Assembly (NCBI RefSeq): GCF_024171885.1 | Contig: NZ_JAMTCP010000035.1 | Coordinates: 1 to 64,000 of the forward strand | Length of the DNA stretch: 64,000 nucleotides | Reading direction: 5' to 3' | Origin: Streptoalloteichus tenebrarius | GTDB taxonomy: Bacteria; Actinomycetota; Actinomycetes; Mycobacteriales; Pseudonocardiaceae | In this document: positions 52,229-60,295 of the stretch, one piece after another | Layout: each line of letters starts with the position of its first letter | Numbering within the stretch: position 1 is the first letter of the stretch | Notes under the pieces: model-generated | What the model was told of the DNA's origin: nothing | The model's database searches: none | The model's input: only the letters and a program-made list of their open reading frames with translations | Made by a program: the position numbers and the translations under genes

Positions 52229-52666
52229 TTGATCTTCGCGACGACCCGCCCCACCCCCACCCCCTGCCCCCGCTGCGGACGCCTCCACCTCACCGGCCTC
52301 GACGAAGGTGTGCCGTACCGAGTCGACCCCGCCCCCATCACCCTGTCCGCCGAACTGCACGCCCGCCTCGCCGGGCGCCGCACCTACGCCCTCATCGCGG
52401 GTCGCCTCGCTCTCCGCACCCCCAGCCGCATCCGCGGCGACCACCGCGGTCGGCCGCCCGTTCTGCCCGCCCACCAGTGCGCCCACCCCGTCACCCCCGA
52501 CCAGGTCGAGGTCGACCAGGTGGTGGCCGTCGCCCGACTGCTCGCACCCAAACGAACGGCCCCGGCCCCGGTTCCGACCTCGGGGTTGGAGGCCGTAGCG
52601 CTCGACCTACTGAGCGAGCACCTGGGCGCCAGGGTCATGTCCATTGACCCGCCGCCGCCGTTCTGA
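52229..52666 (+). CDS. Prophage zinc-ribbon protein, unknown
   Basis: A protein of 145 residues if it starts at TTG 52229 (AGGAG 7 bases upstream), beginning IFATTRPTPTPCPRCGRLHL with one CxxC, then a helical, Arg-rich middle and a C-terminus VALDLLSEHLGARVMSIDPP. An ATG at 52061, overlapping the primase stop, would give 201 residues, but the added part would be encoded by the iterons. I prefer the short form. Function is unknown. Confidence 0.55.
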   Translation: MIFATTRPTPTPCPRCGRLHLTGLDEGVPYRVDPAPITLSAELHARLAGRRTYALIAGRLALRTPSRIRGDHRGRPPVLPAHQCAHPVTPDQVEVDQVVAVARLLAPKRTAPAPVPTSGLEAVALDLLSEHLGARVMSIDPPPPF

Positions 52667-52740
52667 GGTCTGACCTGCGGGGAACGTTCGACGAGGGGGA
52701 ACGCGCGGGGGGATGGGTAGGGAAAATCCGACGCGAACTT

Positions 52741-52780
52741 GTAGCGTGTGCGCTACCAACTGCGGTAGTGTGTGACCTAC
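52741..52780 (+). promoter_or_regulatory. Second early promoter with operators O5 and O6
   Basis: O5 GTAGCGTGTGCGCTAC (52741) and O6 GTAGTGTGTGACCTAC (52765), 24 bases apart like O3 and O4. O6 holds a -10-like TAGTGT and resembles O4 at 14 of 16 bases. The prophage repressor should silence this operon too. Confidence 0.75.
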
Positions 52781-52816
52781 ACCGGCAGTGTGCCGGTGAA
52801 CGAATGGAGACGACCG

Positions 52817-53248
52817 ATGAAGACGACGACCACCCGCCGCCTGGCCAGCGGCCCGCAGACCTGGGTGCTGCCCGCCCACGTGGCGCTCACCCGCCTGGCC
52901 ACCCACGCGGGGCTGCACCGCCTGACCCTCGACACCGTCGACGTTGGCGTCCCCCTCTACGGCGCGTCCGACACCCCGCCCTACGGCCTGGCCATCCTCT
53001 GCGCCTCCGCCCGTGACCTGACCGCATGGGCGCGCAGCATCCCCGGCGCGCAGCTCATGCTCCGCGTGCACGCCGAGCGCCTAATCCTGGGGCTCTACGG
53101 CGAGATCGACACGATGCCCGTCCGCGTCCGCGTGCTGCTGCGCCGGGACTACGACGTCACGGTGCCGGACGGGGCCGAAGACGGGTACGTGCGGATCGCG
53201 ATCGACCAGGTGGTCGCGTTCGCGCAGTGCACTGGGAGCGCCCAGTGA
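52817..53248 (+). CDS. Prophage protein, unknown
   Basis: A 143-residue protein of mixed alpha/beta character (PQTWVLPAHVALTRLATHAG, LYGASDTPPYGLAILCASAR, MPVRVRVLLRRDYDVTVPDG). It is the first gene behind operators O5/O6, with ATG 52817 and a GGAGA site. Its stop overlaps the next start by four bases. No family recognised. Confidence 0.7.
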   Translation: MKTTTTRRLASGPQTWVLPAHVALTRLATHAGLHRLTLDTVDVGVPLYGASDTPPYGLAILCASARDLTAWARSIPGAQLMLRVHAERLILGLYGEIDTMPVRVRVLLRRDYDVTVPDGAEDGYVRIAIDQVVAFAQCTGSAQ

Positions 53249-53832
53249 CCGCCACCGTGCCGCCGGCCGCCTGGTACGTCATCCCCACCCGGTCCGCCCG
53301 GCTGACGGAAAGCCACGACGTGCTCGGTCCGTACACCCAGGACCACGCCGAGGAGGTCGCGGCCCAGTACCGGGCCGACGGGGTCCTGGCCCAGGCGCAC
53401 AAGAGCGCTGGCCGGCCGCGCTGGTTCCCGGTCCGGCCCGCCCACCACGTCCCGCCAGGTGAGGCCCAGTCCGCGAGCGACCACGTGTTTGTTGTGAGCA
53501 GCAGTCGTGCCCGGTGCCTGCGCTGCGGCATCAGGACCAACCTGCTCGGCCCGTGGCGCGTGATGAGCACGTGGACCGACTCCCCGTGCCGGCCGGGACG
53601 CGGTCCAGGCGACCCGATCACGGACGCGGCCATGGTCTACGCCGAGCGCCTCCGCGACACTCACCCCGCCGTCGCCGAACTGATCGCCTCGGTGGCCACC
53701 GGCCATCGGCCCACCCCGGACCGGCCGACCACGTGCCGCGCCTGCCGGCTCCCTCTCTCGGCGTGCCCGGAGCGGGAGGCGCTCGCCGCCGTGGCCGAGG
53801 AGTGGCGCGAGCGGACCGAGGGGGAGCAGTGA
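53245..53832 (+). CDS. Prophage zinc-binding protein, unknown
   Basis: A 195-residue protein with two possible zinc sites: ARCLRCGIRTNLLGPW in the middle and TTCRACRLPLSACPEREALA near the end. The N-terminus WYVIPTRSARLTESHDVLGP and QDHAEEVAAQYRADG resemble the short beta-hairpin modules common in actinophage early genes. The GTG at 53245 overlaps the preceding stop. Function is unknown. Confidence 0.7.
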   Translation: MTATVPPAAWYVIPTRSARLTESHDVLGPYTQDHAEEVAAQYRADGVLAQAHKSAGRPRWFPVRPAHHVPPGEAQSASDHVFVVSSSRARCLRCGIRTNLLGPWRVMSTWTDSPCRPGRGPGDPITDAAMVYAERLRDTHPAVAELIASVATGHRPTPDRPTTCRACRLPLSACPEREALAAVAEEWRERTEGEQ

Positions 53833-54032
53833 CCCTGCGGCCCACCGACACCCAGCACGCCCGCGCCCTGGCGGCGCTCACCGGCCCCGCGCCGCTCACC
53901 CCCGAGCAGCGTGAGGCCCTGGCCGCCCTGCTCCGCGTCATCGACCGCGCCGAGCTGCTTCCCACCCCGGTCGCGGTGACCGCCCTGGCGGCGGTCCGCG
54001 CCCTGGCGGACACGAAGGAGGTCGCGGCGTGA
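53829..54032 (+). CDS. Small prophage protein, unknown
   Basis: A 67-residue, almost wholly helical protein (LTPEQREALAALLRVIDRAE, PVAVTALAAVRALADTKEVA) starting at GTG 53829 and coupled at both ends by four-base overlaps. No family recognised. Confidence 0.65.
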   Translation: MTLRPTDTQHARALAALTGPAPLTPEQREALAALLRVIDRAELLPTPVAVTALAAVRALADTKEVAA

Positions 54033-54196
54033 CGCCGACCCGGGCGCTGATCGTCCGCCTGCACTCGCTGCCGTGCGCCGTGTGCGGCCGCCCGGCCGCC
54101 GGGGTGGCGCTCTACCCGGATCAGCACGTGGTCGCGCCGTGCAGGTGCGTGATCCCCGTCCCCTGGCCGCCGACCACGCCGCCCAACCAACAGTGA
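54029..54196 (+). CDS. Small zinc-finger-like prophage protein
   Basis: A 55-residue protein starting at GTG 54029, overlapping the previous gene. Two Cys pairs (LPCAVCGRPAAG and APCRCVIP) make a compact zinc knuckle likely. It ends in a Pro-rich tail, VPWPPTTPPNQQ. Function is unknown. Confidence 0.6.
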   Translation: MTPTRALIVRLHSLPCAVCGRPAAGVALYPDQHVVAPCRCVIPVPWPPTTPPNQQ

Positions 54197-54266
54197 GCCA
54201 GTGCCGCCGGCCCCACGCCATCACAGCGGGGCCGGCGGCACCCTCACCGTCCACAGTGGAGACGAC

Positions 54267-54782
54267 GTGATCGACCCCCAGAACACCACCGCAAGCAGCC
54301 CTCCCGTGGTCGCGCGAGTCAGCCGATACGAGCTGTCCTGCCTGCCCGACGACCACCCGGCACGCGACCGATACACCCTCGCCGTCGAGTACCGAGGGAA
54401 GTCCCGCCAGCGCCACGACGAGTGGGCCGTGCTCCACGGCCCGTGGGCGCTGTCCCGCGACGGCCACTGGGACTACGAACCGCCATCGACCTGCCGCCGC
54501 ACGGTGATCGCCCAGTACCGGTACACCCTCGACGACGCGCTGGAAGCCGCCCGACGGGAAGCACCTCGCCTGGCCGCCGACGGTTGCGCGGTCGCGGACG
54601 TCCTCCGCGCCGCCGCCGTGACTGACCACCCGTCCGGGTGCCGCTGGTGCGGCGTCCCCCACCGCGAGCACTCGCAGCGGTGGACCCCCGAGACCGGATG
54701 GCACGAGTGGACGGCCCCGACCATGAGCCAGATCAAGACCCGCATGCTCGCCCGGCGGCACCACCACGAGGAGACCCAGTGA
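54267..54782 (+). CDS. Prophage protein, unknown
   Basis: A 171-residue protein with SRYELSCLPDDHPARDRYTL, a WALSRDGHWDYEPP strand, a helical DDALEAARREAPRLAADG and a C-terminal Cys/His group (GCRWCGVPHREH). The GTG at 54267 has GGAGA upstream and follows a 70-base gap, so a new ribosome entry is used. Its stop overlaps the next gene. No family recognised. Confidence 0.68.
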   Translation: MIDPQNTTASSPPVVARVSRYELSCLPDDHPARDRYTLAVEYRGKSRQRHDEWAVLHGPWALSRDGHWDYEPPSTCRRTVIAQYRYTLDDALEAARREAPRLAADGCAVADVLRAAAVTDHPSGCRWCGVPHREHSQRWTPETGWHEWTAPTMSQIKTRMLARRHHHEETQ

Positions 54783-55054
54783 CTGAGACCCCCGACGCCG
54801 CCCTGCTCGCCGCCCTCGGCCGCATCCTCGACCACCTCGCCCAGACCGGCGCGCAGTGCCTCGCCGCCCACCACGACCGCGACCTCGCCACCGCCGTCGC
54901 CCTGATCGCCGACCTCGTCGACGTGCGCGGCTGCTGCCCCAGCACCGACGACTGCCACGTCCACCAGGCCGCCGGCGACGGCCCCTGCCCCCACGGCCGC
55001 GCCTCGGCGTGGCTGGACACCATCACCCGCCGCTGGATGACCGACCAGCAGTAG
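54779..55054 (+). CDS. Small prophage protein, unknown
   Basis: A 91-residue protein: a helical N-half (DAALLAALGRILDHLAQTGA) then a Cys/His-rich segment (CCPSTDDCHVHQAAGDGPCP) that probably binds zinc. GTG 54779 overlaps the previous stop by four bases. No family recognised. Confidence 0.65.
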   Translation: MTETPDAALLAALGRILDHLAQTGAQCLAAHHDRDLATAVALIADLVDVRGCCPSTDDCHVHQAAGDGPCPHGRASAWLDTITRRWMTDQQ

Positions 55055-55113
55055 CCAGCGCCCGCCCAGCGCGGTCTTCCGCGCCGGGCGGGCCACCTCA
55101 TGCAGGAGACCCC

Positions 55114-55593
55114 ATGACCACGACCGACGTGTCCGCCCGCGGCCGCGCCAACCGCCGCCGCGGCGCCGACGCCGAACGCGCCGTCGCCGCCTGGCTCCGC
55201 GGCCACGGCTGGCCGCACGCCGAACGCGCCGTGCGCACCGGCTACCGCACCGCCACCCGCACCAGCGCCGACCCCGGCGACATCACCGGCACCCCCGGCA
55301 TCGTCTGGCAGATCAAGGACGTCGCCCGACCCGACGCGGCACGGTGGCTCGACGAGACCCGGCAGCAACGCGACGCCGCCGGCGCCGACCACGGCATCCT
55401 CGTCATCCGCCGCCGAGGCACCACCGACGTCGGACGCTGGTGGACTCTCCTCACCACCAGCGACCTGCTCCGCCTGGTCCACGCCACCCGCCCCGGCCTC
55501 CTGTCCGCCCCGGTGATGATGGAGCTGGGCGACGTCGCCGCGCTGCTCCACGCCGCCGGCTACGGCACCACGCCCGAGGCGATGGCCGGATGA
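55114..55593 (+). CDS. Holliday-junction-resolvase-like PD-(D/E)XK protein
   Basis: A 159-residue nuclease of the VRR-NUC/Hjc-like type. The N-helix RRRGADAERAVAAWLRGHGW carries the first Glu, then DPGDITGTPGIVWQIKD supplies the D...Q-x-K active site, followed by RWLDETRQQRDAAGADHGIL. Archaeal and phage Hjc resolvases have the same order and size. A role in resolving recombination or replication intermediates before packaging is likely. The ATG at 55114 has AGGAG 6 bases upstream. Its stop overlaps the next start. Confidence 0.75.
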   Translation: MTTTDVSARGRANRRRGADAERAVAAWLRGHGWPHAERAVRTGYRTATRTSADPGDITGTPGIVWQIKDVARPDAARWLDETRQQRDAAGADHGILVIRRRGTTDVGRWWTLLTTSDLLRLVHATRPGLLSAPVMMELGDVAALLHAAGYGTTPEAMAG

Positions 55594-56180
55594 CCACCTG
55601 CGTGATCCCCGACTGCCGCCGCGATCCGGGCCGCGACCTCCTCATCTGCTACACCCACCGCGACGACCTGGCCCACTGGCTCCGCCGCATCCCCGACCTG
55701 TACACCCTGCTCGACCCCACCCCCACCCGCCACGGCATCGGCCGCGGCGCGCCTGGCTACTGGTCGGCCCCGCCGGCCCGCCTCGACGTGATCGCGGCCC
55801 GCGACTGGCGGTCCCTGCCCGACGGCGACGGCGACGTGCTGGCCGCGCCAGCGGTGCTGGACTGGATCGTCGGCGCCGTCGACACCGTGACCCACCACTG
55901 CCGGTTCCTGCTGCGGAACCTCACGGTCCTGTGCGCGCTCCCCACCATCGACGAGGTCGCAGACGTCCTCGGGCGGCTCCACCGGCAGCTCGAACGACAC
56001 ACCGGATGGGACCGCCGTCGCCCGGTCGTGGGCCACTGCACCAGCGAGATCAGCGACACCGAGGTGTGTGCCGCGCCGCTGCGGCTTCCCGAGAGCGGCG
56101 AGGCGATCACGTGTTCGGTCTGCGGCGGGGTCTACCGCGGCTGGGCGCTGGTCGATCTCGCCGTCCGCCAAGCATCCTGA
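55590..56180 (+). CDS. Prophage zinc-binding protein, unknown
   Basis: A 196-residue protein with an N-terminal Cys/His group (TCVIPDCRRDPGRDLLICYT, H) and a C-terminal pair (VCAAPLRLPESGEAITCSVC). Between lies a helical middle (TIDEVADVLGRLHRQLERHT). Two terminal zinc sites around a helical core recur in actinophage early regions, where they are thought to bind DNA (inference). The ATG at 55590 overlaps the preceding stop. Confidence 0.68.
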   Translation: MTTCVIPDCRRDPGRDLLICYTHRDDLAHWLRRIPDLYTLLDPTPTRHGIGRGAPGYWSAPPARLDVIAARDWRSLPDGDGDVLAAPAVLDWIVGAVDTVTHHCRFLLRNLTVLCALPTIDEVADVLGRLHRQLERHTGWDRRRPVVGHCTSEISDTEVCAAPLRLPESGEAITCSVCGGVYRGWALVDLAVRQAS

Positions 56181-56203
56181 CCGCATCTACCAGGAGGAAC
56201 CAC

Positions 56204-56500
56204 ATGGCTCGCGGCCTGCTGTACGCCTACGCCGCGGACTACGCCGCCGGCGACCGCCAGCTTCGGGCACTCCGCGACTGGGCCGCCGCCCACACCCACA
56301 CCGTGGTGTCCGAGGTCGTCAGCTACCGGGGCCGGGACGGGCGCCGGATCGGCCTCGACCAGGCGATCGATGACCTGCTCGCCGGAGCTGTCGACCTGCT
56401 CGCCGTCACGCGACCCGAGTGCCTCAGCCGCGACAAGGCTCGCCTCTCCGCGCTGGTCACGATGCTGGGTGGCCGCCTGGTCGCGCTGAACGACCAGTGA
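56204..56500 (+). CDS. Stand-alone serine-recombinase N-domain lacking catalytic residues
   Basis: A 98-residue protein that follows the resolvase catalytic-domain pattern end to end: LLYAYAADYAAGDRQLRALR (where a resolvase has AYxRVSTxxQ), then VSEVVSYRGRDGRRIGLDQA, IDDLLAGAVDLLAVTRPECL and SRDKARLSALVTMLGGRLVA. The nucleophilic Ser and neighbouring Arg are replaced (Ala-Asp-Tyr), and no DNA-binding domain follows. It cannot recombine DNA but could bind the integrase's own N-domain. ATG 56204 has AGGAGG upstream. Confidence 0.7.
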   Translation: MARGLLYAYAADYAAGDRQLRALRDWAAAHTHTVVSEVVSYRGRDGRRIGLDQAIDDLLAGAVDLLAVTRPECLSRDKARLSALVTMLGGRLVALNDQ

Positions 56501-56572
56501 GTGGACAGGCGCGCCGTCTCAGCGAGGCGGCGCGCCTGTCGGCGAGATGTGACGTTCTGTGTGGGAGGGAAG

Positions 56573-56779
56573 ATGGTGCGGACCCCGTTGGTGATCCGCG
56601 AGGGTGGCCGGGTGCTGGTCGACCGGGTCACGCTGGCCCGGATCTCGGGTCGGTCGGTGCACACGATCCGGGCGCGCTGCCCAATCGAGTTTCGTCATCG
56701 TGACGGAAGGCCCCTGTATGACGCGGCCCGCTGCCGAGCGATCCTCGATGGCATCCCGGAGCGCCGGAGGGTTGCGTGA
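56573..56779 (+). CDS. Excisionase/AlpA-like HTH protein
   Basis: A 68-residue winged-helix-type protein (VDRVTLARISGRSVHTIRAR, RDGRPLYDAARCRAILDGIP), the pattern of DNA-binding phage proteins that read an HTH followed by a short wing with PLYD. ATG 56573 has GGAGGG upstream. It could be the directionality factor for the integrase or a packaging regulator. The choice is not decidable from sequence. Confidence 0.6.
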   Translation: MVRTPLVIREGGRVLVDRVTLARISGRSVHTIRARCPIEFRHRDGRPLYDAARCRAILDGIPERRRVA

Positions 56780-56829
56780 GCCTATATCATGTTCGTGTGG
56801 GCGGAGCCATGCCCTGATCACGCAACCTT

Positions 56830-56863
56830 GAACCCCCGTTGAGCCATCTGGCTCCGGGGGTTC
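56830..56863 (+). terminator. Hairpin terminator before the packaging module
   Basis: Outer stem GAACCCCCG / CGGGGGTTC with an inner stem GAGCCA-TC-TGGCTC, followed by TCTC: a complete two-part stem. It separates the early genes from the terminase operon. Confidence 0.75.
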
Positions 56864-56893
56864 TCTCATGTCCGGCGCTGGGGGGGGTGAGCG

Positions 56894-57451
56894 ATGGCCC
56901 GCCCCGTCACCCCCGACGAACGCACCCAGATCGTCGCCGCCCTGCGCGAGCACGCCGGCACCCGCGAGGGGGGCATCCGGGCTGTCGCCCGTCGGTTTGG
57001 TCGCGCCCTGTCCACGATTCACCGGATCGCCCGGGACGAGGGCATCACCGTCGACCGGTCCCAGACCGCCGCCGCGACCGCCGCCCGCACCGTCGACCTC
57101 GCCGCGCGCCGCGCCGAGCTGGCCGCCGCGCTGCTCGACGACGTCGACCAGCTCCGCGCCCGGGCGTGGTCGGCGTACACCTACGCCGACCGGGGCCCGA
57201 CTGGTCCGGTTCGGGTGACGCTGGACCTGCCGCCGCTGAGCGAGCAGCGGAACGCCTACGTCGCGCTCGGCGTGGCGCTCGACAAGCACGTGCTGCTCGA
57301 CAAGCACGACAGCGGCACCCAGGTCGAGACCGCCACGTCCCTCGTCGCCACCCTGGCCGCTGGGCTGCGGGCCGCGCACCACGAGCTGGTCGCCGCCGAC
57401 GAGGCCGTCGACGACGCCACGGAGGCCGTCGATGACGCGTCTTCACCTTGA
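56894..57451 (+). CDS. Putative terminase small subunit
   Basis: A 185-residue protein with an N-terminal HTH (AVARRFGRALSTIHRIARDE, GITVDRS), then helical oligomerisation sequence (AARRAELAAALLDDVDQLRA) and an acidic C-terminus. Position immediately before, and 20 bases overlapping, the large terminase gene supports the assignment, as does the DNA-binding N-terminus expected for pac/cos recognition. The ATG at 56894 is the best start; a GGGGGG tract precedes it. Confidence 0.75.
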   Translation: MARPVTPDERTQIVAALREHAGTREGGIRAVARRFGRALSTIHRIARDEGITVDRSQTAAATAARTVDLAARRAELAAALLDDVDQLRARAWSAYTYADRGPTGPVRVTLDLPPLSEQRNAYVALGVALDKHVLLDKHDSGTQVETATSLVATLAAGLRAAHHELVAADEAVDDATEAVDDASSP

Positions 57452-58718
57452 CCGGATCACCACGCTGCTGTCCCGGCGGCAGATCCAGTCGATCGTCGAG
57501 TCCGAGTCGTCGCCGCTGTCACTGTGGACCGGCGCAGTCAGCTCGGGGAAGACGATCGCGAGCCTGATTGCGTTCGTGATCGCCGTGGCGGCCGCGCCGA
57601 CGCAGGGCCTGATCGTCGTCGTCGGTCGTACTCTTCAGACCATCGAGCGGAACTTGCTCAGCCCGCTCCAGTCGCCCAGTTTGTTTGGGCCGATCGCCGC
57701 GCACGTGCACCACACCACCGGGTCGACCACCGCCACCATCCTCGGCCGCACCGTCCACCTCGTCGGCGCCTCGGACGCCCGGTCCGAGGGCCGTATCCGA
57801 GGCGCGACCGTGGCGCTGGCCTACGTCGACGAGGCGACACTAGTGCCGCAATCGGTCTGGATGATGCTGTTGTCCCGGTTGCGGGTTCCTGGCGCCAGGC
57901 TGCTGGCCACGACGAACCCAGACGGGCCGGGCCACTGGCTGCGCAGGGACTTCCTGTTGCGCGCGGGCGAGGTCGGGTTGGTGCACTGGCACTTCGTCCT
58001 CGACGACAACCCCTCGCTGGAAAAGTCCTATGTGGACAACTTGACGGCCCAGTACACGGGACTGTGGCACAGGCGCTTCATCCTCGGCGACTGGTGCCTA
58101 GCCCAAGGCGCGGTCTACGACTGCTGGGACGAGGAACAACATGTCGTCGACACCCTCCCGCGCATCGACCGGTGGATCGGCGCGGGCATCGACTACGGCA
58201 CCACCAACGCCACATCCGTGCTGCTGCTGGGCGCCGGCCAGGACCACACTGGCCGGCGCCGCCTGTACCTCACCCACGAGTGGCGCTACGACTCCCGACA
58301 GCACGTCCGCGCACTCACCGACCCCGAGTACAGCAACCGCATCCGCGGCTGGCTCGACACCATCGACCGTCCACATGAGACCACACGCGGGGTGCAGCCG
58401 GAGTGGATCTACATCGACCCCTCGGCGGCATCGTTGTCCCTCCAGCTCTACCGCGACGGCCTTCCCCGCGTGGCGCACGCGATCAACGATGTGCTCCCAG
58501 GGATCAGGACCGTGGCCGGGTTGTTGGCCACCGACCGGCTCCGCGTGCACCGTTCGTGCCGCGGCTGGATCGACGAGGTCGCGTCGTACTCGTGGGACGA
58601 CGACGCCGCGCAGCGCGGCGAAGACCGCCCGGTGAAAGCCGAAGACCACAGCCTCGACGCCGGCCGGTACGTCATTCACTCCACCGAGTCGCTGTGGCGG
58701 CCACAGCTCGCCGCATAG
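57432..58718 (+). CDS. Terminase large subunit
   Basis: A 428-residue packaging motor (PBSX/XtmB type). ATPase: the adenine region LSRRQIQSIVESESSPLSLW, Walker A TGAVSSGKTIAS (residues about 32-43), Walker B VALAYVDEATLV, and the coupling motif LLATTNPDGPGHWL. Nuclease: RNase-H-like fold starting IGAGIDYGTTNATSVLLLGA with the metal Asp, then WIYIDPSAASLSLQLYR and KAEDHSLDAGRYV. It pumps and cuts concatemeric DNA into the capsid. ATG 57432 overlaps the small subunit gene. Confidence 0.93.
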   Translation: MTRLHLDRITTLLSRRQIQSIVESESSPLSLWTGAVSSGKTIASLIAFVIAVAAAPTQGLIVVVGRTLQTIERNLLSPLQSPSLFGPIAAHVHHTTGSTTATILGRTVHLVGASDARSEGRIRGATVALAYVDEATLVPQSVWMMLLSRLRVPGARLLATTNPDGPGHWLRRDFLLRAGEVGLVHWHFVLDDNPSLEKSYVDNLTAQYTGLWHRRFILGDWCLAQGAVYDCWDEEQHVVDTLPRIDRWIGAGIDYGTTNATSVLLLGAGQDHTGRRRLYLTHEWRYDSRQHVRALTDPEYSNRIRGWLDTIDRPHETTRGVQPEWIYIDPSAASLSLQLYRDGLPRVAHAINDVLPGIRTVAGLLATDRLRVHRSCRGWIDEVASYSWDDDAAQRGEDRPVKAEDHSLDAGRYVIHSTESLWRPQLAA

Positions 58719-58728
58719 GAGGTGACCG

Positions 58729-60285
58729 ATGCCGCTACCAGCGGAAAACAGCCCCTGGCCGCCCCGCGAACACGCGACCAACTTGGTCCGGCTGCGGGAG
58801 TATGACGCCTGGTACGCCGGTGACCCGGACAGGCTGACCCGGGTGTACTCGTACCGGCTCACCACCGCACCAGAGAACAGGCCGTCGCAGTACAGGGGAG
58901 GCGTCGTCGGCCGGCTCGCCCGCTGGTGGTGGGGACAGCCCACCCCGGCCGGTGAGCGGCGATCCAAGATCCACGTTCCGCTGCCCGCGGACATCGCCAG
59001 CATCAGTTCCGATCTGCTGTTCGCGGAGCCGCCGACCCTCACCTGGTCGGACACGGCGACAGCCGCACGCTGGGAGAACCTCACCGAGGACCTGCGCTGG
59101 CACGCCCAGCTCTCCGCCGCTGGTGAGCTGGGCGCCGCGTTCGGCGTGGTGTTCCTCCGCGTCGACTGGGACACCTCGGTCGCCGACCACCCGGTCCTGT
59201 CGGTCGTGCGCGCCGACCACGTCCTACCCGAGTACCGATGGGGCATGCTGCGGGCGCTGACAGCGTGGACCACCGTGCACACCGACGACAGCGGGTCCCG
59301 GGTGATGCGGCACCTCCAGCAGCACGAGATGCACGGTGGCCAGGCGATCACGCTGCATGGCCTGTACGAGGGCACCCAGACCTCGCTCGGAAACGCGGTG
59401 CCGCTGGATGCGCATCCGGCCACGCGGGGTCTCGCCCCCGTGGTGGAGACGGGGCTACCGATGCTGCCGGTGGTGGACGTGCCGAACATGGCCCCGTCGC
59501 GCCTGGACCCGGGGTCCAGCTTGGGTAGGAGTGATTTCGAGGGGCCGCTTCTCGGGCTGTTCGACGCAATCGACGAGGTCTACAGCTCGTGGATGCGGGA
59601 CGTGCGCCTGGCCAAGGCACGGGTCTTGCTGCCTGACGCGTTCTTGTCGCCGCTCGGCCCCGGCCAGGGCGCGATGTGGGATGAGGATCGCGAGGTGTAC
59701 GCCGCGCTGAACATCCCGCCCACCAGCGACGGGAGCATCACGTTGCAGCAGTTCGCGATCCGCGTGCGCGAGCACCGCGAAACCGTCGACGACCTGGTGC
59801 GTCGCGCCGTCGAGGCCGCGGGCTACGCGGCGGCCACGTTCGGGCTGACCAGCAGCGATGGCGGTGGGGCGATGACCGCGACCGAGGTCGTGGCGCGTGA
59901 GCGGCGCTCGTTCGTCACCCGCCAGAAGAAGATCAACTACTGGTCACCAGCGTTGCGGCGACTTGCCGCCGTCGCCCTGCACGTCGACCAGCTCGTGTTC
60001 GGCCGCCCGGTCACGCCCGAGATGCCACGCGTCGAGTGGCCCGACGGGGTGTCCGAGTCCCCGCTGGTGCTCGCCCAGACCATCCGGGAGATCGCCACCG
60101 CCGAAGCAGCGTCGATCCGCACCCGGGTTGAGCTGCTGCACCCCGACTGGGACACCGCGCGCGTCGACCGGGAGGTGGCCGCGATCCGGGCGGAGCAGGG
60201 CGCCGACATACCGGACCCGGTCGACACCCTCCGCGCCACCGGCGGCGTGTTCGGCGAGGACCAGGAGGACGACGCCGTGGCCTAG
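58729..60285 (+). CDS. Phage portal protein (SPP1 gp6-like)
   Basis: A 518-residue portal forming the dodecameric DNA channel at the capsid vertex. KIHVPLPADIASISSDLLFA is the typical clip/wing start. The body has the stem and helical C-terminus (ALRRLAAVALHVDQLVFGRP; ESPLVLAQTIREIATAEAAS) and the conserved SDGGGAMTATEVVARERRSF. ATG 58729 has AGGAGG 7 bases upstream, 10 bases after the terminase stop. The length fits the SPP1/Phage_prot_Gp6 family. Confidence 0.88.
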   Translation: MPLPAENSPWPPREHATNLVRLREYDAWYAGDPDRLTRVYSYRLTTAPENRPSQYRGGVVGRLARWWWGQPTPAGERRSKIHVPLPADIASISSDLLFAEPPTLTWSDTATAARWENLTEDLRWHAQLSAAGELGAAFGVVFLRVDWDTSVADHPVLSVVRADHVLPEYRWGMLRALTAWTTVHTDDSGSRVMRHLQQHEMHGGQAITLHGLYEGTQTSLGNAVPLDAHPATRGLAPVVETGLPMLPVVDVPNMAPSRLDPGSSLGRSDFEGPLLGLFDAIDEVYSSWMRDVRLAKARVLLPDAFLSPLGPGQGAMWDEDREVYAALNIPPTSDGSITLQQFAIRVREHRETVDDLVRRAVEAAGYAAATFGLTSSDGGGAMTATEVVARERRSFVTRQKKINYWSPALRRLAAVALHVDQLVFGRPVTPEMPRVEWPDGVSESPLVLAQTIREIATAEAASIRTRVELLHPDWDTARVDREVAAIRAEQGADIPDPVDTLRATGGVFGEDQEDDAVA

Positions 60286-60295
60286 GGGGTGAACG

